From: Thiohalocapsa sp964524185
GTDB lineage: Bacteria > Pseudomonadota > Gammaproteobacteria > Chromatiales > Chromatiaceae
NCBI GenBank assembly: GCA_964524185.1
Contig: CAZGCI010000001.1
Location: 33,803 to 97,802 of the forward strand
Reading direction: 5' to 3'
DNA length: 64,000 nucleotides
A program made the position numbers and the translations under genes. Under the pieces are notes generated by a model. That model saw only the letters and a program-made list of their open reading frames with translations. It did no database searches and was not told the origin of the DNA. Shown one piece after another: positions 44,851 to 53,806 of the stretch (within the stretch, counting starts at the first letter, position 1; every line of letters begins with the position of its first letter).

Positions 44851-45498
44851 CTAGGCGCCGGCGGCCTTTGCTTCCAGCTCCCGGATGAGGCCATCGATGC
44901 CGGACCGCGCAATGGTGGTTCGGAACTGGCCGCGGTAGCTGGAGATCATGCTGACGTTGTCAATGACGAGATCGTACACCTTCCAGTTGCCACCCGTTTT
45001 GTGCATGCGGTAGTCGATGGGGATGGGCGGCCCGCCGCGGCCCGTGACCTCGGTGGGGACCACCACGGTGCCGTCGCGGGTACCGGGGCGGGATGGTTTG
45101 TAGATGACCCGCTCGCCTGAGTACTTGGCGAGGGATCTTGCGTAGGTGCTGATGAGCAACTCCCGGAACGCAGACACGAGCTGGCTGCGCTGGGCAGCGC
45201 TTGCCTGGCCCCAATCCCGGCCCACGGCGGAGCGGGTGATGAGCTCGAAATCGAAGTGCGGTGCAAGCTGGCGCCCGACCAGTTTATAGATGGCGGAGGG
45301 GTTGCCCTGCAGCTCCGAGCGCCGATTTTCGAGCGTGCTCAGCGTGTCCTCGGCGGTGCGGCGCACCAGCGCTTCCGCGTCTCTGTCCGCCGCGGCAATC
45401 GGCGGCAGCGCCGCGAGCACAGCGCCAAGCCACAGCGACAACAGCGCTGGGAAGAGTCGACGCTGGCCGGCCGGTCCGATTTTGGTCCCAAGACTCAT
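44851..45498 (-). CDS. mlaC: MlaC, periplasmic phospholipid-binding protein
   Basis: 215 residues with a signal peptide (LFPALLSLWLGAVLAALPPIAAA). The Tgt2/MlaC family pattern is visible: RRTAEDTLSTLENRRSELQ, FDFELITRSAVGRDWGQAS, and VYDLVIDNVSMISSYRGQF near the end. It ferries phospholipids between the outer-membrane MlaA complex and the inner-membrane MlaD ring. It overlaps mlaD by 4 bases. Confidence 0.93.
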   Translation of the reverse strand: MSLGTKIGPAGQRRLFPALLSLWLGAVLAALPPIAAADRDAEALVRRTAEDTLSTLENRRSELQGNPSAIYKLVGRQLAPHFDFELITRSAVGRDWGQASAAQRSQLVSAFRELLISTYARSLAKYSGERVIYKPSRPGTRDGTVVVPTEVTGRGGPPIPIDYRMHKTGGNWKVYDLVIDNVSMISSYRGQFRTTIARSGIDGLIRELEAKAAGA

Positions 45499-45965
45499 GG
45501 CGTATCCCCTTGTGCTTGATTGAAAAGAAATTGCCCGATCATTCGCTCCAACACCAGCGCCGACTGGGTATGCTCTAGCTGAGCGCCATCGGCGAGGACG
45601 TCCGGGCTGCCGCCTGCATCCAGCGCGACATATTGCTCCCCGAGCAGTCCCGCCGTGTAGATGTTGGCGAAGGTATCCGTCGGCAGCTGGTCGTAGGCGG
45701 GGTCGATGCGCAGGGTCACGATAGCCTGGTAGGCGGCCTGGTCGAAGGCGATGGATTCCACCCGCCCCAACCTAACGCCAGCCATCCGCACCGGTGCACG
45801 CACCTTCAAACCGCCAACGTCATCGAAGCGCGCGATCAGGGTGTAGCCGTCGCTACCGCCGGCAACACTGAGGTTGCTGACCCGCATGGCAAGGAAAAAT
45901 AGGGCCAAAAAGCCCGCCACCATGAAGGCGCCCACCAAAATTTCCGACGTGCGCGTCGTCACCAT
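45495..45965 (-). CDS. mlaD: MlaD, MCE-domain substrate-binding subunit
   Basis: 156 residues. One N-terminal membrane helix (EILVGAFMVAGFLALFFLAM) is followed by the MCE domain: YTLIARFDDVGGLKVRAPVRMAGVRLGRV in two blocks, then NIYTAGLLGEQYVALDAGG. MlaD forms a hexameric ring in the periplasm above MlaE. It lies 3 bases after mlaE and overlaps mlaC. The motif ARFDDVGGLKVRAPV and GVRLGRVESI are the clearest parts. Confidence 0.94.
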   Translation of the reverse strand: MVTTRTSEILVGAFMVAGFLALFFLAMRVSNLSVAGGSDGYTLIARFDDVGGLKVRAPVRMAGVRLGRVESIAFDQAAYQAIVTLRIDPAYDQLPTDTFANIYTAGLLGEQYVALDAGGSPDVLADGAQLEHTQSALVLERMIGQFLFNQAQGDTP

Positions 45966-45968
45966 GCG

Positions 45969-46751
45969 TTACTCCCCGAACATCAAAGCGGTCAGGATGA
46001 AGTCAAGCCCAAGCACCGCCAGCGCTGCGTGCACCACGGAGCGGGTCGTGGCGCGGCTAACGCCGGTCGAGGTGGGCACGGCGTCGTAGCCCTGAAAGAG
46101 CGCAATCCAGCTTACGGCAACGCCGAACACCGCGCTCTTGATGACGCCGTTGATGACGTCCTCGCGGAAGTCGAGCTTGGCCTGCATCTGCCCCCAGAAC
46201 GCGCCGTCGTCGACCCCGAGGAGGCCGACGCCGACAAACCAGCCCCCCATGACACCCAGTGCGCTGAACATCGCCGCGAGCAGCGGCATCGCGATGCACC
46301 CGCCGAAGAAACGCGGCGTCAGCACGCGCTGTACGGGGTCGACGGCCATCATCTCCAGCGCTGAGAGCTGCTCGGTGGCTTTCATCAGACCAATCTCGGC
46401 GGTCAGGGCCGAGCCGGCGCGCCCGGCGACCAGCAGTGCCGTCACCACCGGGCCCAGCTCGCGCACCAACGATGCCGACACCATGATGCCGAGGCTCTCC
46501 GTTGCGCCGAACTGATTCAGGACGTAGTAGCCCTGCAGGCCCAGCACCATGCCGACAAAGAGCCCAGACACGGCGATGATGAGCACAGACAACACGCCGA
46601 TGTTGTAAAGCTGTGCCAGCAGCAGCCGCGGCCTTGGCAGCAGCGATGGAAAACCGGCGGTGATGCGTCCGAGCAGCAGATTCGCCCGACCGATGTCCGC
46701 GAGCGCCGAGAGACCGGAACGCCCGAGCCTTGCCAGGGTATCGCCTAGCAT
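45969..46751 (-). CDS. mlaE: MlaE, permease subunit of the phospholipid ABC transporter
   Basis: 260 residues with five or six membrane segments. MlaE/YrbE signatures: VGMVLGLQGYYVLNQFG, VRELGPVVTALLVAGRAGSA and ALTAEIGLMKATEQLSALEM. It is the inner-membrane channel of the MlaFEDB complex. It overlaps mlaF by 7 bases, consistent with coupling. Chloroplast and actinobacterial homologues are excluded by the gene order. Confidence 0.95.
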   Translation of the reverse strand: MLGDTLARLGRSGLSALADIGRANLLLGRITAGFPSLLPRPRLLLAQLYNIGVLSVLIIAVSGLFVGMVLGLQGYYVLNQFGATESLGIMVSASLVRELGPVVTALLVAGRAGSALTAEIGLMKATEQLSALEMMAVDPVQRVLTPRFFGGCIAMPLLAAMFSALGVMGGWFVGVGLLGVDDGAFWGQMQAKLDFREDVINGVIKSAVFGVAVSWIALFQGYDAVPTSTGVSRATTRSVVHAALAVLGLDFILTALMFGE

Positions 46752-47611
46752 CGGCGGCGCTTCCGTGTGGCGAGCAGGTCCTCCGCAAGCGGTGCGGCCG
46801 GATAATGGAAATGCACCGGACCGTCCGGCGCACCCTCCAGAAACTGCCGCACCCGGGGGTCGGTGTGCGCGGCAACTGCATCCGGTGTGCCGCTGCAGAT
46901 GACCTTCCCTTGCGCAATGACGTAGACGAAGTCCGCGATGCCGAAGGTCTCTGGCACGTCGTGAGAAACGATGATGCTGCTCAAGCCGCTGGCGTCGTTC
47001 AGCTGGTGCACCAGGCTCACAAGCACACCCATGGAGATGGGATCCTGACCGGTGAAGGGCTCGTCGTACAGGACCATCATGGGGTCGAGCACCACCGCAC
47101 GGGCCAGCGCCGCCCGCCGTGCCATGCCGCCCGAGAGCTCGCTCGGCAGCAGCCCGGCAGCGCCGCGCAGCCCTACGGCCTCCAGCTTCATCAGCACCAG
47201 CCGGCGCAACAGCGATTCCGGCAGCCGGGCATGCTCGCGCAGCGGGAAGGCGACATTTTCGAACACGCTGAGGTCGCCGAGCAGGGCGCCGCTCTGGAAC
47301 AGCATGCCCATGCGTTTACGCAGCTCAAACAGCTCGCGGCGCTGGAGGCGGTGCACATCCTGGCCGTCCACCTCGATGCTGCCGGCGCTCGGCTTGAGCT
47401 GGCCGCTGATGAGCTTGAGCAGGGTGGTCTTGCCAGTGCCGGACGGGCCCATGATGGCGGTGATGGCCCCGCGCGGCATCTCTAGATCGATCCCGTCAAA
47501 GATCACCTTGCCGCCCCGGGCGAAATGCAGATTACGGATGCGCACCAGTGGTGCGGCCGCAACGGGCATGGGGGCCATGGGGGCCGTCGCTGGTGTCGGC
47601 TCGCTGGTCAT
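46745..47611 (-). CDS. mlaF: MlaF, ATPase of the phospholipid transporter
   Basis: 288 residues. Walker A GPSGTGKTTLLKL, signature ELSGGMARRAALARAV, Walker B MMVLYDEPFTGQDP and the H-loop IIVSHD are intact. The first 20 residues are Pro/Ala/Met-rich and may be an overlong start (in-frame Mets at 12 and 15). MlaF drives lipid transport by MlaE. It is the first gene of mlaFEDCB on the minus strand. Confidence 0.95.
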   Translation of the reverse strand: MTSEPTPATAPMAPMPVAAAPLVRIRNLHFARGGKVIFDGIDLEMPRGAITAIMGPSGTGKTTLLKLISGQLKPSAGSIEVDGQDVHRLQRRELFELRKRMGMLFQSGALLGDLSVFENVAFPLREHARLPESLLRRLVLMKLEAVGLRGAAGLLPSELSGGMARRAALARAVVLDPMMVLYDEPFTGQDPISMGVLVSLVHQLNDASGLSSIIVSHDVPETFGIADFVYVIAQGKVICSGTPDAVAAHTDPRVRQFLEGAPDGPVHFHYPAAPLAEDLLATRKRRRC

Positions 47612-47738
47612 GACGCGCGGCGCATGCTATGCCGCCGAGCAGCGGCTGCCGATCGGTCGCGGGCGCCGTGTCCCATGCGTTGGCTTCCTGGTGGGTGGCT
47701 GAAGTGGCCGAGCATTCTCTGGAGGCGTCTGCCTGCCG

Positions 47739-48332
47739 TCAAGCGGGCGGGGCCCAGGCCAGCCGCGTTGCGGGCTCATCGAACCCCAGCAGCTGCTGCA
47801 TGTGGCGCCAATCGGCGAGCTGGGTGCTGCTGGGCTTGCGCATCAGGACCAAGGTTGCCGGCGCTGCCGCAGCGACATCTCGTAGCCAGCGCGCGCCGGA
47901 ACGCAGGTCGCCCAAGATGTCCGGCGGACACCAGAGCGCTTGGACACCGCTTGGGCGCAGGTTGCCCGCTGCATCACGCACTGCGCCGCGCAGGCCGCCT
48001 TGGCTCCAGCATACCCAGCCCGCGAGCTTGTCGGCGAGTGCCGCCGCCGCGGATTCCGTTGCCGTAGCCGGGCCATCCGGCCACTCCAAAAAGAAGCGGA
48101 AGCCGGCGGGTACGTCGTCGCGCCAAGTTGCGAGCGTCTCCCCTGTCTTGGTGCGCCATATGGCCGCGGGCAGGTAGACCCCCGCATGCTCGTTCGCGAA
48201 GTAGCTGAGCTGCCACTCGGCGGGGAGATCCTCGGGATAATAGGTGGCCGCGTCCGCCAAGTCCCACCAGCCGGCGGCGACGATGCTGACGGCGGGATAC
48301 GCGGAACTTGCGGGGTTTGTTGCGGGAGCCAT
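47739..48332 (-). CDS. Small DUF72-like protein of unknown function
   Basis: 197 residues. The first third has AAGWWDLADAATYYPEDLP and WQLSYFANEHAGVYLP, which resembles the N-terminal GTSGWxYPE and LxYYAxxFxxVE pattern of DUF72 (a TIM-barrel-like family), but the length is shorter than typical DUF72 proteins and the rest is not recognised. It is probably cytoplasmic. It sits in the slot where kdsD often stands, divergent from kdsC with only 90 bases between starts. Function unknown. Confidence 0.6.
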   Translation of the reverse strand: MAPATNPASSAYPAVSIVAAGWWDLADAATYYPEDLPAEWQLSYFANEHAGVYLPAAIWRTKTGETLATWRDDVPAGFRFFLEWPDGPATATESAAAALADKLAGWVCWSQGGLRGAVRDAAGNLRPSGVQALWCPPDILGDLRSGARWLRDVAAAAPATLVLMRKPSSTQLADWRHMQQLLGFDEPATRLAWAPPA

Positions 48333-48422
48333 GGCGTGCGGGCGCGTGTCGGGTAGCAGGCGCTGGCTATGGTACGCTTTCGTCCCTATGGCGGGCGATC
48401 GCGCCCGCCGAGGGGATCACCG

Positions 48423-48965
48423 ATGCTCGACGTTCTCGAACGCGCAAGCCGTATTCGCGTTGCCATCTTCGATGTCGACGGCGTGCTCACCGACGGCACC
48501 CTCTACCTCGGCGACGATGGCCAAGAGTACAAGGCCTTCAACTCCCGTGACGGGCACGGCATGGTGATGCTGCGCGACAGTGGCGTGACGCTGGGCGTGA
48601 TCACGGGCCGACGCTCCGAAGTGGTGCGCATCCGCATGCAGAGCCTCGGGGTCGAGCATGTCCACCAGGGTTGTCGTGACAAGCTGCCTACCTTTCTCGC
48701 GTTGGCCAGCCAGCTGGGCGTGCCCCATGCGGCCGTCGCCTACATGGGGGATGACTTGATGGATCTGCCGGTGATGCGCCACGTGGGCCTCGCCGTGACC
48801 GTGGCCGACGCGCATCCAGTGGTGCGCGAGCACGCCCACTGGTGTACACCGAGTGCAGGCGGGCGGGGCGCGGCCCGCGATCTCTGCGAGCTGATCCTGC
48901 ATGCCCAAGGCAAGTTGGACGCGTTGGTGGGCGCCTATCTCGACAGCGGGGGTGAGCCGCTGTGA
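48423..48965 (+). CDS. kdsC: 3-deoxy-D-manno-octulosonate 8-phosphate phosphatase
   Basis: 180 residues from ATG 48423, with GAGGGG upstream. It is a small HAD phosphatase: catalytic FDVDGVLTDG (DxD), GLHM-like region SRDGHGMVML, ITGRRSEVV, and AYMGDDLMDLPVM. KdsC releases phosphate from KDO-8-phosphate in lipopolysaccharide synthesis. It overlaps lptC by 4 bases (GTGA). The usual upstream kdsD is absent from this locus. Confidence 0.94.
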   Translation: MLDVLERASRIRVAIFDVDGVLTDGTLYLGDDGQEYKAFNSRDGHGMVMLRDSGVTLGVITGRRSEVVRIRMQSLGVEHVHQGCRDKLPTFLALASQLGVPHAAVAYMGDDLMDLPVMRHVGLAVTVADAHPVVREHAHWCTPSAGGRGAARDLCELILHAQGKLDALVGAYLDSGGEPL

Positions 48966-49567
48966 CCCTATCGGGGCGGGAGCTGCTGCTGGCGCTCTTG
49001 CTGGCCGCCGCCGGGCTCGTCGCCTGGTGGTACCGCAGTACCCTCGCGCCAGAGACCGCCCCCGCGATGGTCCATCACACCCGCCCGGATACAGTGGTGG
49101 AGCAGGTGGCGGCCGTGACCATGTCCGCAACCGGCCAGCCGTTGCGGCGGCTGACGGCGCCGGAGCTGCGGCGCTATCCAGGCACCCTCGGCAGCGAGTT
49201 GGATGCGCCCGTTCTGCAGCTGCTGGAGGCGGACCAGCCGGATTGGGTCATTCGCGCAGAGCAGGCTTGGGTCTCTGCGGACGATGACGAAACCGTGCTC
49301 GAGGGGCGCGTCGTTGCCGAGCGCGACACCGATGGCGTTGCGCCACCGCTGCGCATCTTCACCAGCGAGCTGCTGGTGCTCGCCGAAACCGGCTATGCAG
49401 AAACGGACCGCGCCGTGGAAATCGAACGGGGCGAGGATTGGCTGACGGCTGTGAACGGCATGCAGTTATGGTTTGAGACACCGATGCGGAGCCGCTTTTT
49501 CGGGCGTGTGCGCCAGCGCATGGCCCTCGCCGGCGGCGCCGAGCCTGAGGCCCCACTCGCCCCATGA
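48962..49567 (+). CDS. lptC: LptC, inner-membrane LPS export protein
   Basis: 201 residues from a GTG at 48962. One N-terminal membrane helix (LLLALLLAAAGLVAWWY) is followed by a periplasmic domain with the LptC/LptA strand pattern (WVIRAEQAWVSADDDETVLEG). It takes lipopolysaccharide from LptBFG and passes it to LptA. It is coupled with kdsC upstream and lptA downstream by 4-base overlaps. The gene order kdsC-lptC-lptA-lptB makes the call reliable. Confidence 0.93.
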   Translation: MTLSGRELLLALLLAAAGLVAWWYRSTLAPETAPAMVHHTRPDTVVEQVAAVTMSATGQPLRRLTAPELRRYPGTLGSELDAPVLQLLEADQPDWVIRAEQAWVSADDDETVLEGRVVAERDTDGVAPPLRIFTSELLVLAETGYAETDRAVEIERGEDWLTAVNGMQLWFETPMRSRFFGRVRQRMALAGGAEPEAPLAP

Positions 49568-50136
49568 GGTCCTCTCACAGACGCCGCGCAGGCGCATATC
49601 ATCGATGGTGGGCCTTGGGCCCGGCGCGGGCGCTACTGGCCACGGCGGCGATGGCCATGGCGCCTGTGGCGATCGCACTCGATGCCGACAGCGAGCAGCC
49701 GATGTTCGTGGAGGCGGATGCGGCGGAGCTGGATGACGCGCAGTCCCTGAGTCTCTACCTCGGCAACGTTGAGGTCCAACAGGGCAGCATGCGCATCCTT
49801 GCCGACGAGGTCTTGGTGCATCACCACCCTAATCGGCAGCCGCGCAAGATCATTGCCATCGGCCAGCCCGTGCACTATCGGCAGCTGATGGACAACGACC
49901 CGGAGGAAGTGCGGGCGCGGGCGCTGCGCATGGAGTATGAGACCGAAAGCGAGGAGATCACGCTCATCGACGAGGCCGTGCTGACCCAGGGAGAGGACCG
50001 CTTCGCCAGCGATCGGATCGTCTACAACCGCATTACCCAGCGGCTCACCGCCGGCACCAGCGCCCGCGGGCGCGAGCGGGTGAAGATTCGCATAGAGCCT
50101 CAGGCCGACAATCAGGACGATAGCGCCGGCCGATGA
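49564..50136 (+). CDS. lptA: LptA, periplasmic LPS bridge protein
   Basis: 190 residues. A signal peptide of about 40 residues (ALLATAAMAMAPVAIALDAD) precedes the OstA-like jellyroll: PMFVEADAAELDDAQSLSLY, LGNVEVQQGSMRILADEV and LRMEYETESEEITLIDEAVL. LptA monomers form the periplasmic bridge between LptC and LptD. It overlaps lptB by 4 bases. The start ATG lies inside the lptC stop. Confidence 0.95.
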   Translation: MRSSHRRRAGAYHRWWALGPARALLATAAMAMAPVAIALDADSEQPMFVEADAAELDDAQSLSLYLGNVEVQQGSMRILADEVLVHHHPNRQPRKIIAIGQPVHYRQLMDNDPEEVRARALRMEYETESEEITLIDEAVLTQGEDRFASDRIVYNRITQRLTAGTSARGRERVKIRIEPQADNQDDSAGR

Positions 50137-50858
50137 CAACCTTGCGTGCCGAGGGCCTGGCGAAGCGCTACCGTCGTCGCCGGGTGGTCGACAATGTCAG
50201 CCTTGGGGTCGACGCTGGCGGTGTCGTCGGACTGCTCGGGCCGAACGGTGCCGGGAAGACAACCAGCTTCTACATGATCGTCGGCCTGATTCCGGCGGAC
50301 GCCGGGCGCATCCTGCTCGACGGCGAGGACATCACACTCCGGCCAATGCATGCCCGCGCGCGCCGGGGTCTGAGCTATCTGGCGCAAGAACCGTCTGTTT
50401 TCCGTAAGCTCAAGGCCCGCGATAATCTACTCGCGGTGCTGGAGGCCCGAGGCGACCTCGGCCGCAGCGCTCGCCATGCCCGTTGCGAGCAGCTGCTCGA
50501 CGAGCTCGGCATTGCGCATGTTGCAGACTCGCTGGCCATGAGCCTTTCCGGCGGTGAGCGTCGGCGGCTGGAGATCGCGCGCGCCCTGGCCGCGGAGCCC
50601 AAGGTGATGCTGCTCGATGAGCCCTTCGCCGGTGTGGATCCCATTGCCGTGGGCGACATCAAGGCCATCATCACGCATCTGCGCCGGCGCAACATCGGCG
50701 TGCTCATCACCGATCACAATGTCCGCGAAACCCTCGACATCTGCGATCGCGCGTACATCATCAGTGAAGGCACCGTCATCGCCGATGGCACCCCGGATGA
50801 CCTATTACAGAACGCGCGTGTGCGTGCCGTCTATCTCGGCGAGGATTTTCGCCTGTGA
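50133..50858 (+). CDS. lptB: LptB, ATPase of LPS export
   Basis: 241 residues, the standard length. Walker A LLGPNGAGKTTSFYMIVG, signature LSGGERRRLEIARAL, Walker B VMLLDEPFAGVDP and ITDHNVRETL (H-loop) are all intact. LptB powers the LptB2FG extractor in the inner membrane. It closes the lpt block; rpoN follows after 188 bases, as in E. coli and Pseudomonas. Confidence 0.97.
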   Translation: MTTLRAEGLAKRYRRRRVVDNVSLGVDAGGVVGLLGPNGAGKTTSFYMIVGLIPADAGRILLDGEDITLRPMHARARRGLSYLAQEPSVFRKLKARDNLLAVLEARGDLGRSARHARCEQLLDELGIAHVADSLAMSLSGGERRRLEIARALAAEPKVMLLDEPFAGVDPIAVGDIKAIITHLRRRNIGVLITDHNVRETLDICDRAYIISEGTVIADGTPDDLLQNARVRAVYLGEDFRL

Positions 50859-51046
50859 TGCGGATCACGACAGGATCATGGCAACAGCCGACGAATGGTG
50901 TCCGCTTGCGTGCAAAGTCTGACGGGTGTCATTGGACCGTCACGTTGCCGCTGGACGCCGCTGTGGGCCTGAGCCACTATCAACCGGGCGCGCTGCGCTA
51001 GACTCACCTTGCATACAATTCCCAGACCACCCAGTCACCGGGTGCG

Positions 51047-52531
51047 ATGAAACAAACCATTCAACTCCGCCTCGGCCAGCAGCTGACGATGACGCCGCAG
51101 CTGCAGCAGGCGATCAAGCTCCTGCAGTTGTCCACACTCGATCTCCAGCGCGAGGTCCAGGAGGCGCTGGAGTCCAACCTGATGTTGGAAGCCGCCGACG
51201 AGGCGGAGTCCGAGGTCGATGCCGCCGAGCTCGAGCAAAGCCCCCGCACCCATGACGCACAGGTCGATAGCGAGGTGCGGCCGGAACAGTCCGCGATGCC
51301 CGAGGACCTGCCCGTCGATAGCGCCTGGAGCGACACCTACGACAGCTACATTGCGGGCAGCGCAGGCGCCGGCGGGGGCAATGCCGAAGGCGCCCTGGAC
51401 CTCGATCCCTTTGCCCAGCACTCGCGCCCGCAGACGCTCCACGATCACCTGGAGTGGCAGCTCAACCTCTCGCGACTGGCGCCCCGCGACCGGGTCATCG
51501 CCGACGCGGTGCTCGACGCCATCGACGCCAACGGCTACCTACGCTGCGACGTCGATGAGCTGGTGGAGACCATCGCCGACCCCGAGGCCATCGGTGACGA
51601 GGTTGTGGAGCCGGACGAGGTCGAGGCGGTGCTGCACCGGATCCAAGCCCTCGATCCAGCGGGCGTGGGCGCGCGCTCGCTACGCGAATGCTTGCTGTTG
51701 CAGCTGCGCAATTTGCCGCTGGATCAGCCATACCGGGACGAGGCCATCGCGGTTTGCGACACCCACTTCAGCGCCCTGTCCCGCAATGACCTGGACGATC
51801 TGCGCCGGCATACCAAGCTGCCGCCGGAGGTCTTGCGTGAGGCCCTGGCCCTGATTCGCTCCATGCATCCGCGTCCGGGATCGCTGGTGACCGATCTGCG
51901 GCCGGAGTACGTCATCCCAGACGTCGTCGTACAAAAACGCAACGGCAGCTGGACCGTCGAGCTGAATCCGGAAACAACGCCTAGACTAAGAGTGAACCCA
52001 GGCTACCTGAAGCTGATCCGGCGCGCGGACGATGGTCCGGACAACGCCTGCTTGAAGACGCACCTGCAGGAGGCCCGTTGGTTCATCAAGAGCTTGGCGA
52101 GCCGCAACGATACGGTGCTGCGGGTGGCGACGAAGATTGTGGAGCTGCAAGAAAAATTCTTCGACTATGGAGAGGAGGCGATGAAACCCTTGGTGTTGCG
52201 CGATGTCGCCGACTCCCTGGAACTGCACGAGTCGACCGTCTCGCGGGTCACGACGCAGAAGTACATGCATACGCCGCGCGGCACCTTTGAGTTCAAGTAC
52301 TTCTTCTCGAGCCACGTCAACACCGCGGCCGGTGGCGAGTGCTCGTCGACGGCGATTCGCGCCTTCATTCGCAAGCTGGTCGCAGCAGAGACACCGAGCA
52401 AGCCCCTCAGCGACAACAAGATTGCCGGTATCCTCACGGAGCAGGGCATCAATGTTGCGCGACGCACAGTCGCCAAGTACCGCGAGGCGATGGGTATTCC
52501 ACCGTCCAACGAGCGCAAGCGCCTGGCATGA
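51047..52531 (+). CDS. rpoN: RNA polymerase sigma-54 factor
   Basis: 494 residues. The N-terminal region I is Gln/Leu-rich (QLRLGQQLTMTPQLQQAIKLL), followed by an acidic region II, the core-binding domain and the C-terminal DNA-binding part with ESTVSRVTTQKYMHTPRG and the RpoN box ARRTVAKYRE. Sigma-54 directs enhancer-dependent transcription. It heads the rpoN-hpf-ptsN-hprK-rapZ-PTS run. No clear promoter is seen in the 188-base gap before it. Confidence 0.97.
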   Translation: MKQTIQLRLGQQLTMTPQLQQAIKLLQLSTLDLQREVQEALESNLMLEAADEAESEVDAAELEQSPRTHDAQVDSEVRPEQSAMPEDLPVDSAWSDTYDSYIAGSAGAGGGNAEGALDLDPFAQHSRPQTLHDHLEWQLNLSRLAPRDRVIADAVLDAIDANGYLRCDVDELVETIADPEAIGDEVVEPDEVEAVLHRIQALDPAGVGARSLRECLLLQLRNLPLDQPYRDEAIAVCDTHFSALSRNDLDDLRRHTKLPPEVLREALALIRSMHPRPGSLVTDLRPEYVIPDVVVQKRNGSWTVELNPETTPRLRVNPGYLKLIRRADDGPDNACLKTHLQEARWFIKSLASRNDTVLRVATKIVELQEKFFDYGEEAMKPLVLRDVADSLELHESTVSRVTTQKYMHTPRGTFEFKYFFSSHVNTAAGGECSSTAIRAFIRKLVAAETPSKPLSDNKIAGILTEQGINVARRTVAKYREAMGIPPSNERKRLA

Positions 52532-52756
52532 GCGTCCCGGCGGCGGGCCCCCAAGCGTGGAACATCCACCAAGCCCCGTGCGCGGCGGCTTGCCCTTTAC
52601 TCAACCTCCCCTGGTACTGCGCGCCGGCCGACCCGAAGGGCGCGGCCGGCCGAGGAACGACGGCGCGGCCCCATGCGGGTGGCCGAACGCCTCAGGTGGT
52701 TAGGAACGACCGACCGCGCGCCCCGCGAGTGGCGCACACAACACTGGAGTGACGCT

Positions 52757-53104
52757 ATGCAAATCAACCTGACCGGCCATCATGTCGATATCACCGAGCC
52801 GCTGAAGGACTATGTTGACACCAAGTTCGACCGCTTGGCGCGCCATTTCGACGACGTGATCAATGTGCACGTGATCCTCAGCGTGGAGAAGCTGCGGCAG
52901 AAGGCCGAAGCGACCATCCAGGTCAACGGGGCTAACGTGTTCGCGGATGCGGTGCACGAGGACATGTATGCGGCCATCGATGGGTTGATCGACAAGCTCG
53001 ACCGACAGGTGATCAAGTACAAAGAGAAGCGGCAGAATCACCGCGGCAACACCAGTGCCAAGGGCGCCATCGAGCCGTCCGTGGACGAAGAAGAGGGCGG
53101 CTGA
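52757..53104 (+). CDS. hpf: Ribosome hibernation promoting factor, short form
   Basis: 115 residues from ATG 52757, which has GGAG 8 bases upstream. MQINLTGHHVDITEPLKDYV begins the YfiA/HPF family; KLRQKAEATIQVNG and DMYAAIDGLIDKLDRQ follow. The short form lacks the long-HPF dimerisation domain. It binds the 30S subunit in stationary phase. Position after rpoN matches E. coli. The acidic tail (DEEEGG) is not conserved. Confidence 0.95.
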   Translation: MQINLTGHHVDITEPLKDYVDTKFDRLARHFDDVINVHVILSVEKLRQKAEATIQVNGANVFADAVHEDMYAAIDGLIDKLDRQVIKYKEKRQNHRGNTSAKGAIEPSVDEEEGG

Positions 53105-53148
53105 CGGATCGACTGCAGCCTGAGCGCAGCCGTCGGCGCGATGTCGAT

Positions 53149-53175
53149 ACCGGAGTTGCATATCCCAGCTCCGGT
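53149..53175 (+). terminator. Hairpin between hpf and ptsN
   Basis: ACCGGAG (53149-53155) pairs with CTCCGGT (53169-53175) across 13 bases and is followed by TTCGT. It may attenuate or stabilise the mRNA; there is no true T-run. Confidence 0.4.
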
Positions 53176-53289
53176 TTCGTCGCTCCGCAGATCCGCCGAA
53201 GCGCGATACTGCAACGACCTCGAGCGAACGCGCTCAGGGGCTGCAGGGCACGCCGCGACGCGATCATCACGAACCAACAGACAACGAGC

Positions 53290-53769
53290 ATGCGGGGTTT
53301 CTGGGCCATGGTGCCTGCGGATTTGATTACGGAGTCGAGGGTGCTCAGCCGCTCTGAGGTCTCGAGCAAGAAGCGCCTGCTCGAGACCTTGGCAGGATTG
53401 CTGGCGCATGGCGACAGCCTGCTGTCCAGCGCCCAGGTGTTCGACCGTCTCCTTGAGCGCGAGCGCCTGGGCAGTACCGGGCTGGGACAGGGCGTGGCGC
53501 TCCCGCATGCACGCATGCATGGCATCCAGGCGCCCATTGGCGCTTTCGTGCAACTGCGCGATGGCTTGGCCTTCGACGCCATCGATGACCGGCCGGTGGA
53601 TCTCGCCTTCGGGCTGCTGGTGCCCGAGGCCACCGACGAGCAACACCTGCAGTTGCTTGCCACCCTCGCCGGTGCCTTCGACAATGCCGCCATCCGCGGC
53701 GCGCTGCGCGCAGCGGCGGGCAGCGAAGAGCTGCTGTCGGTGTTCCGCGAGCGGGTCTTCACCGGCTGA
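53290..53769 (+). CDS. ptsN: Nitrogen-regulatory EIIA (PtsN)
   Basis: 159 residues from ATG 53290; ATG 53308 is an alternative start. The EIIA-Fru/Ntr fold has the phosphorylation site in GVALPHARMHG, His73. PtsN receives phosphate from the PTS-Ntr chain and acts on regulators such as sensor kinases and potassium uptake. No EIIB or EIIC domain is attached. It lies between hpf and hprK. Confidence 0.94.
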   Translation: MRGFWAMVPADLITESRVLSRSEVSSKKRLLETLAGLLAHGDSLLSSAQVFDRLLERERLGSTGLGQGVALPHARMHGIQAPIGAFVQLRDGLAFDAIDDRPVDLAFGLLVPEATDEQHLQLLATLAGAFDNAAIRGALRAAAGSEELLSVFRERVFTG

Positions 53770-53806
53770 GCCCCGTCACGCGGTCCGCACCCGGAGCTGC
53801 CTTGGC

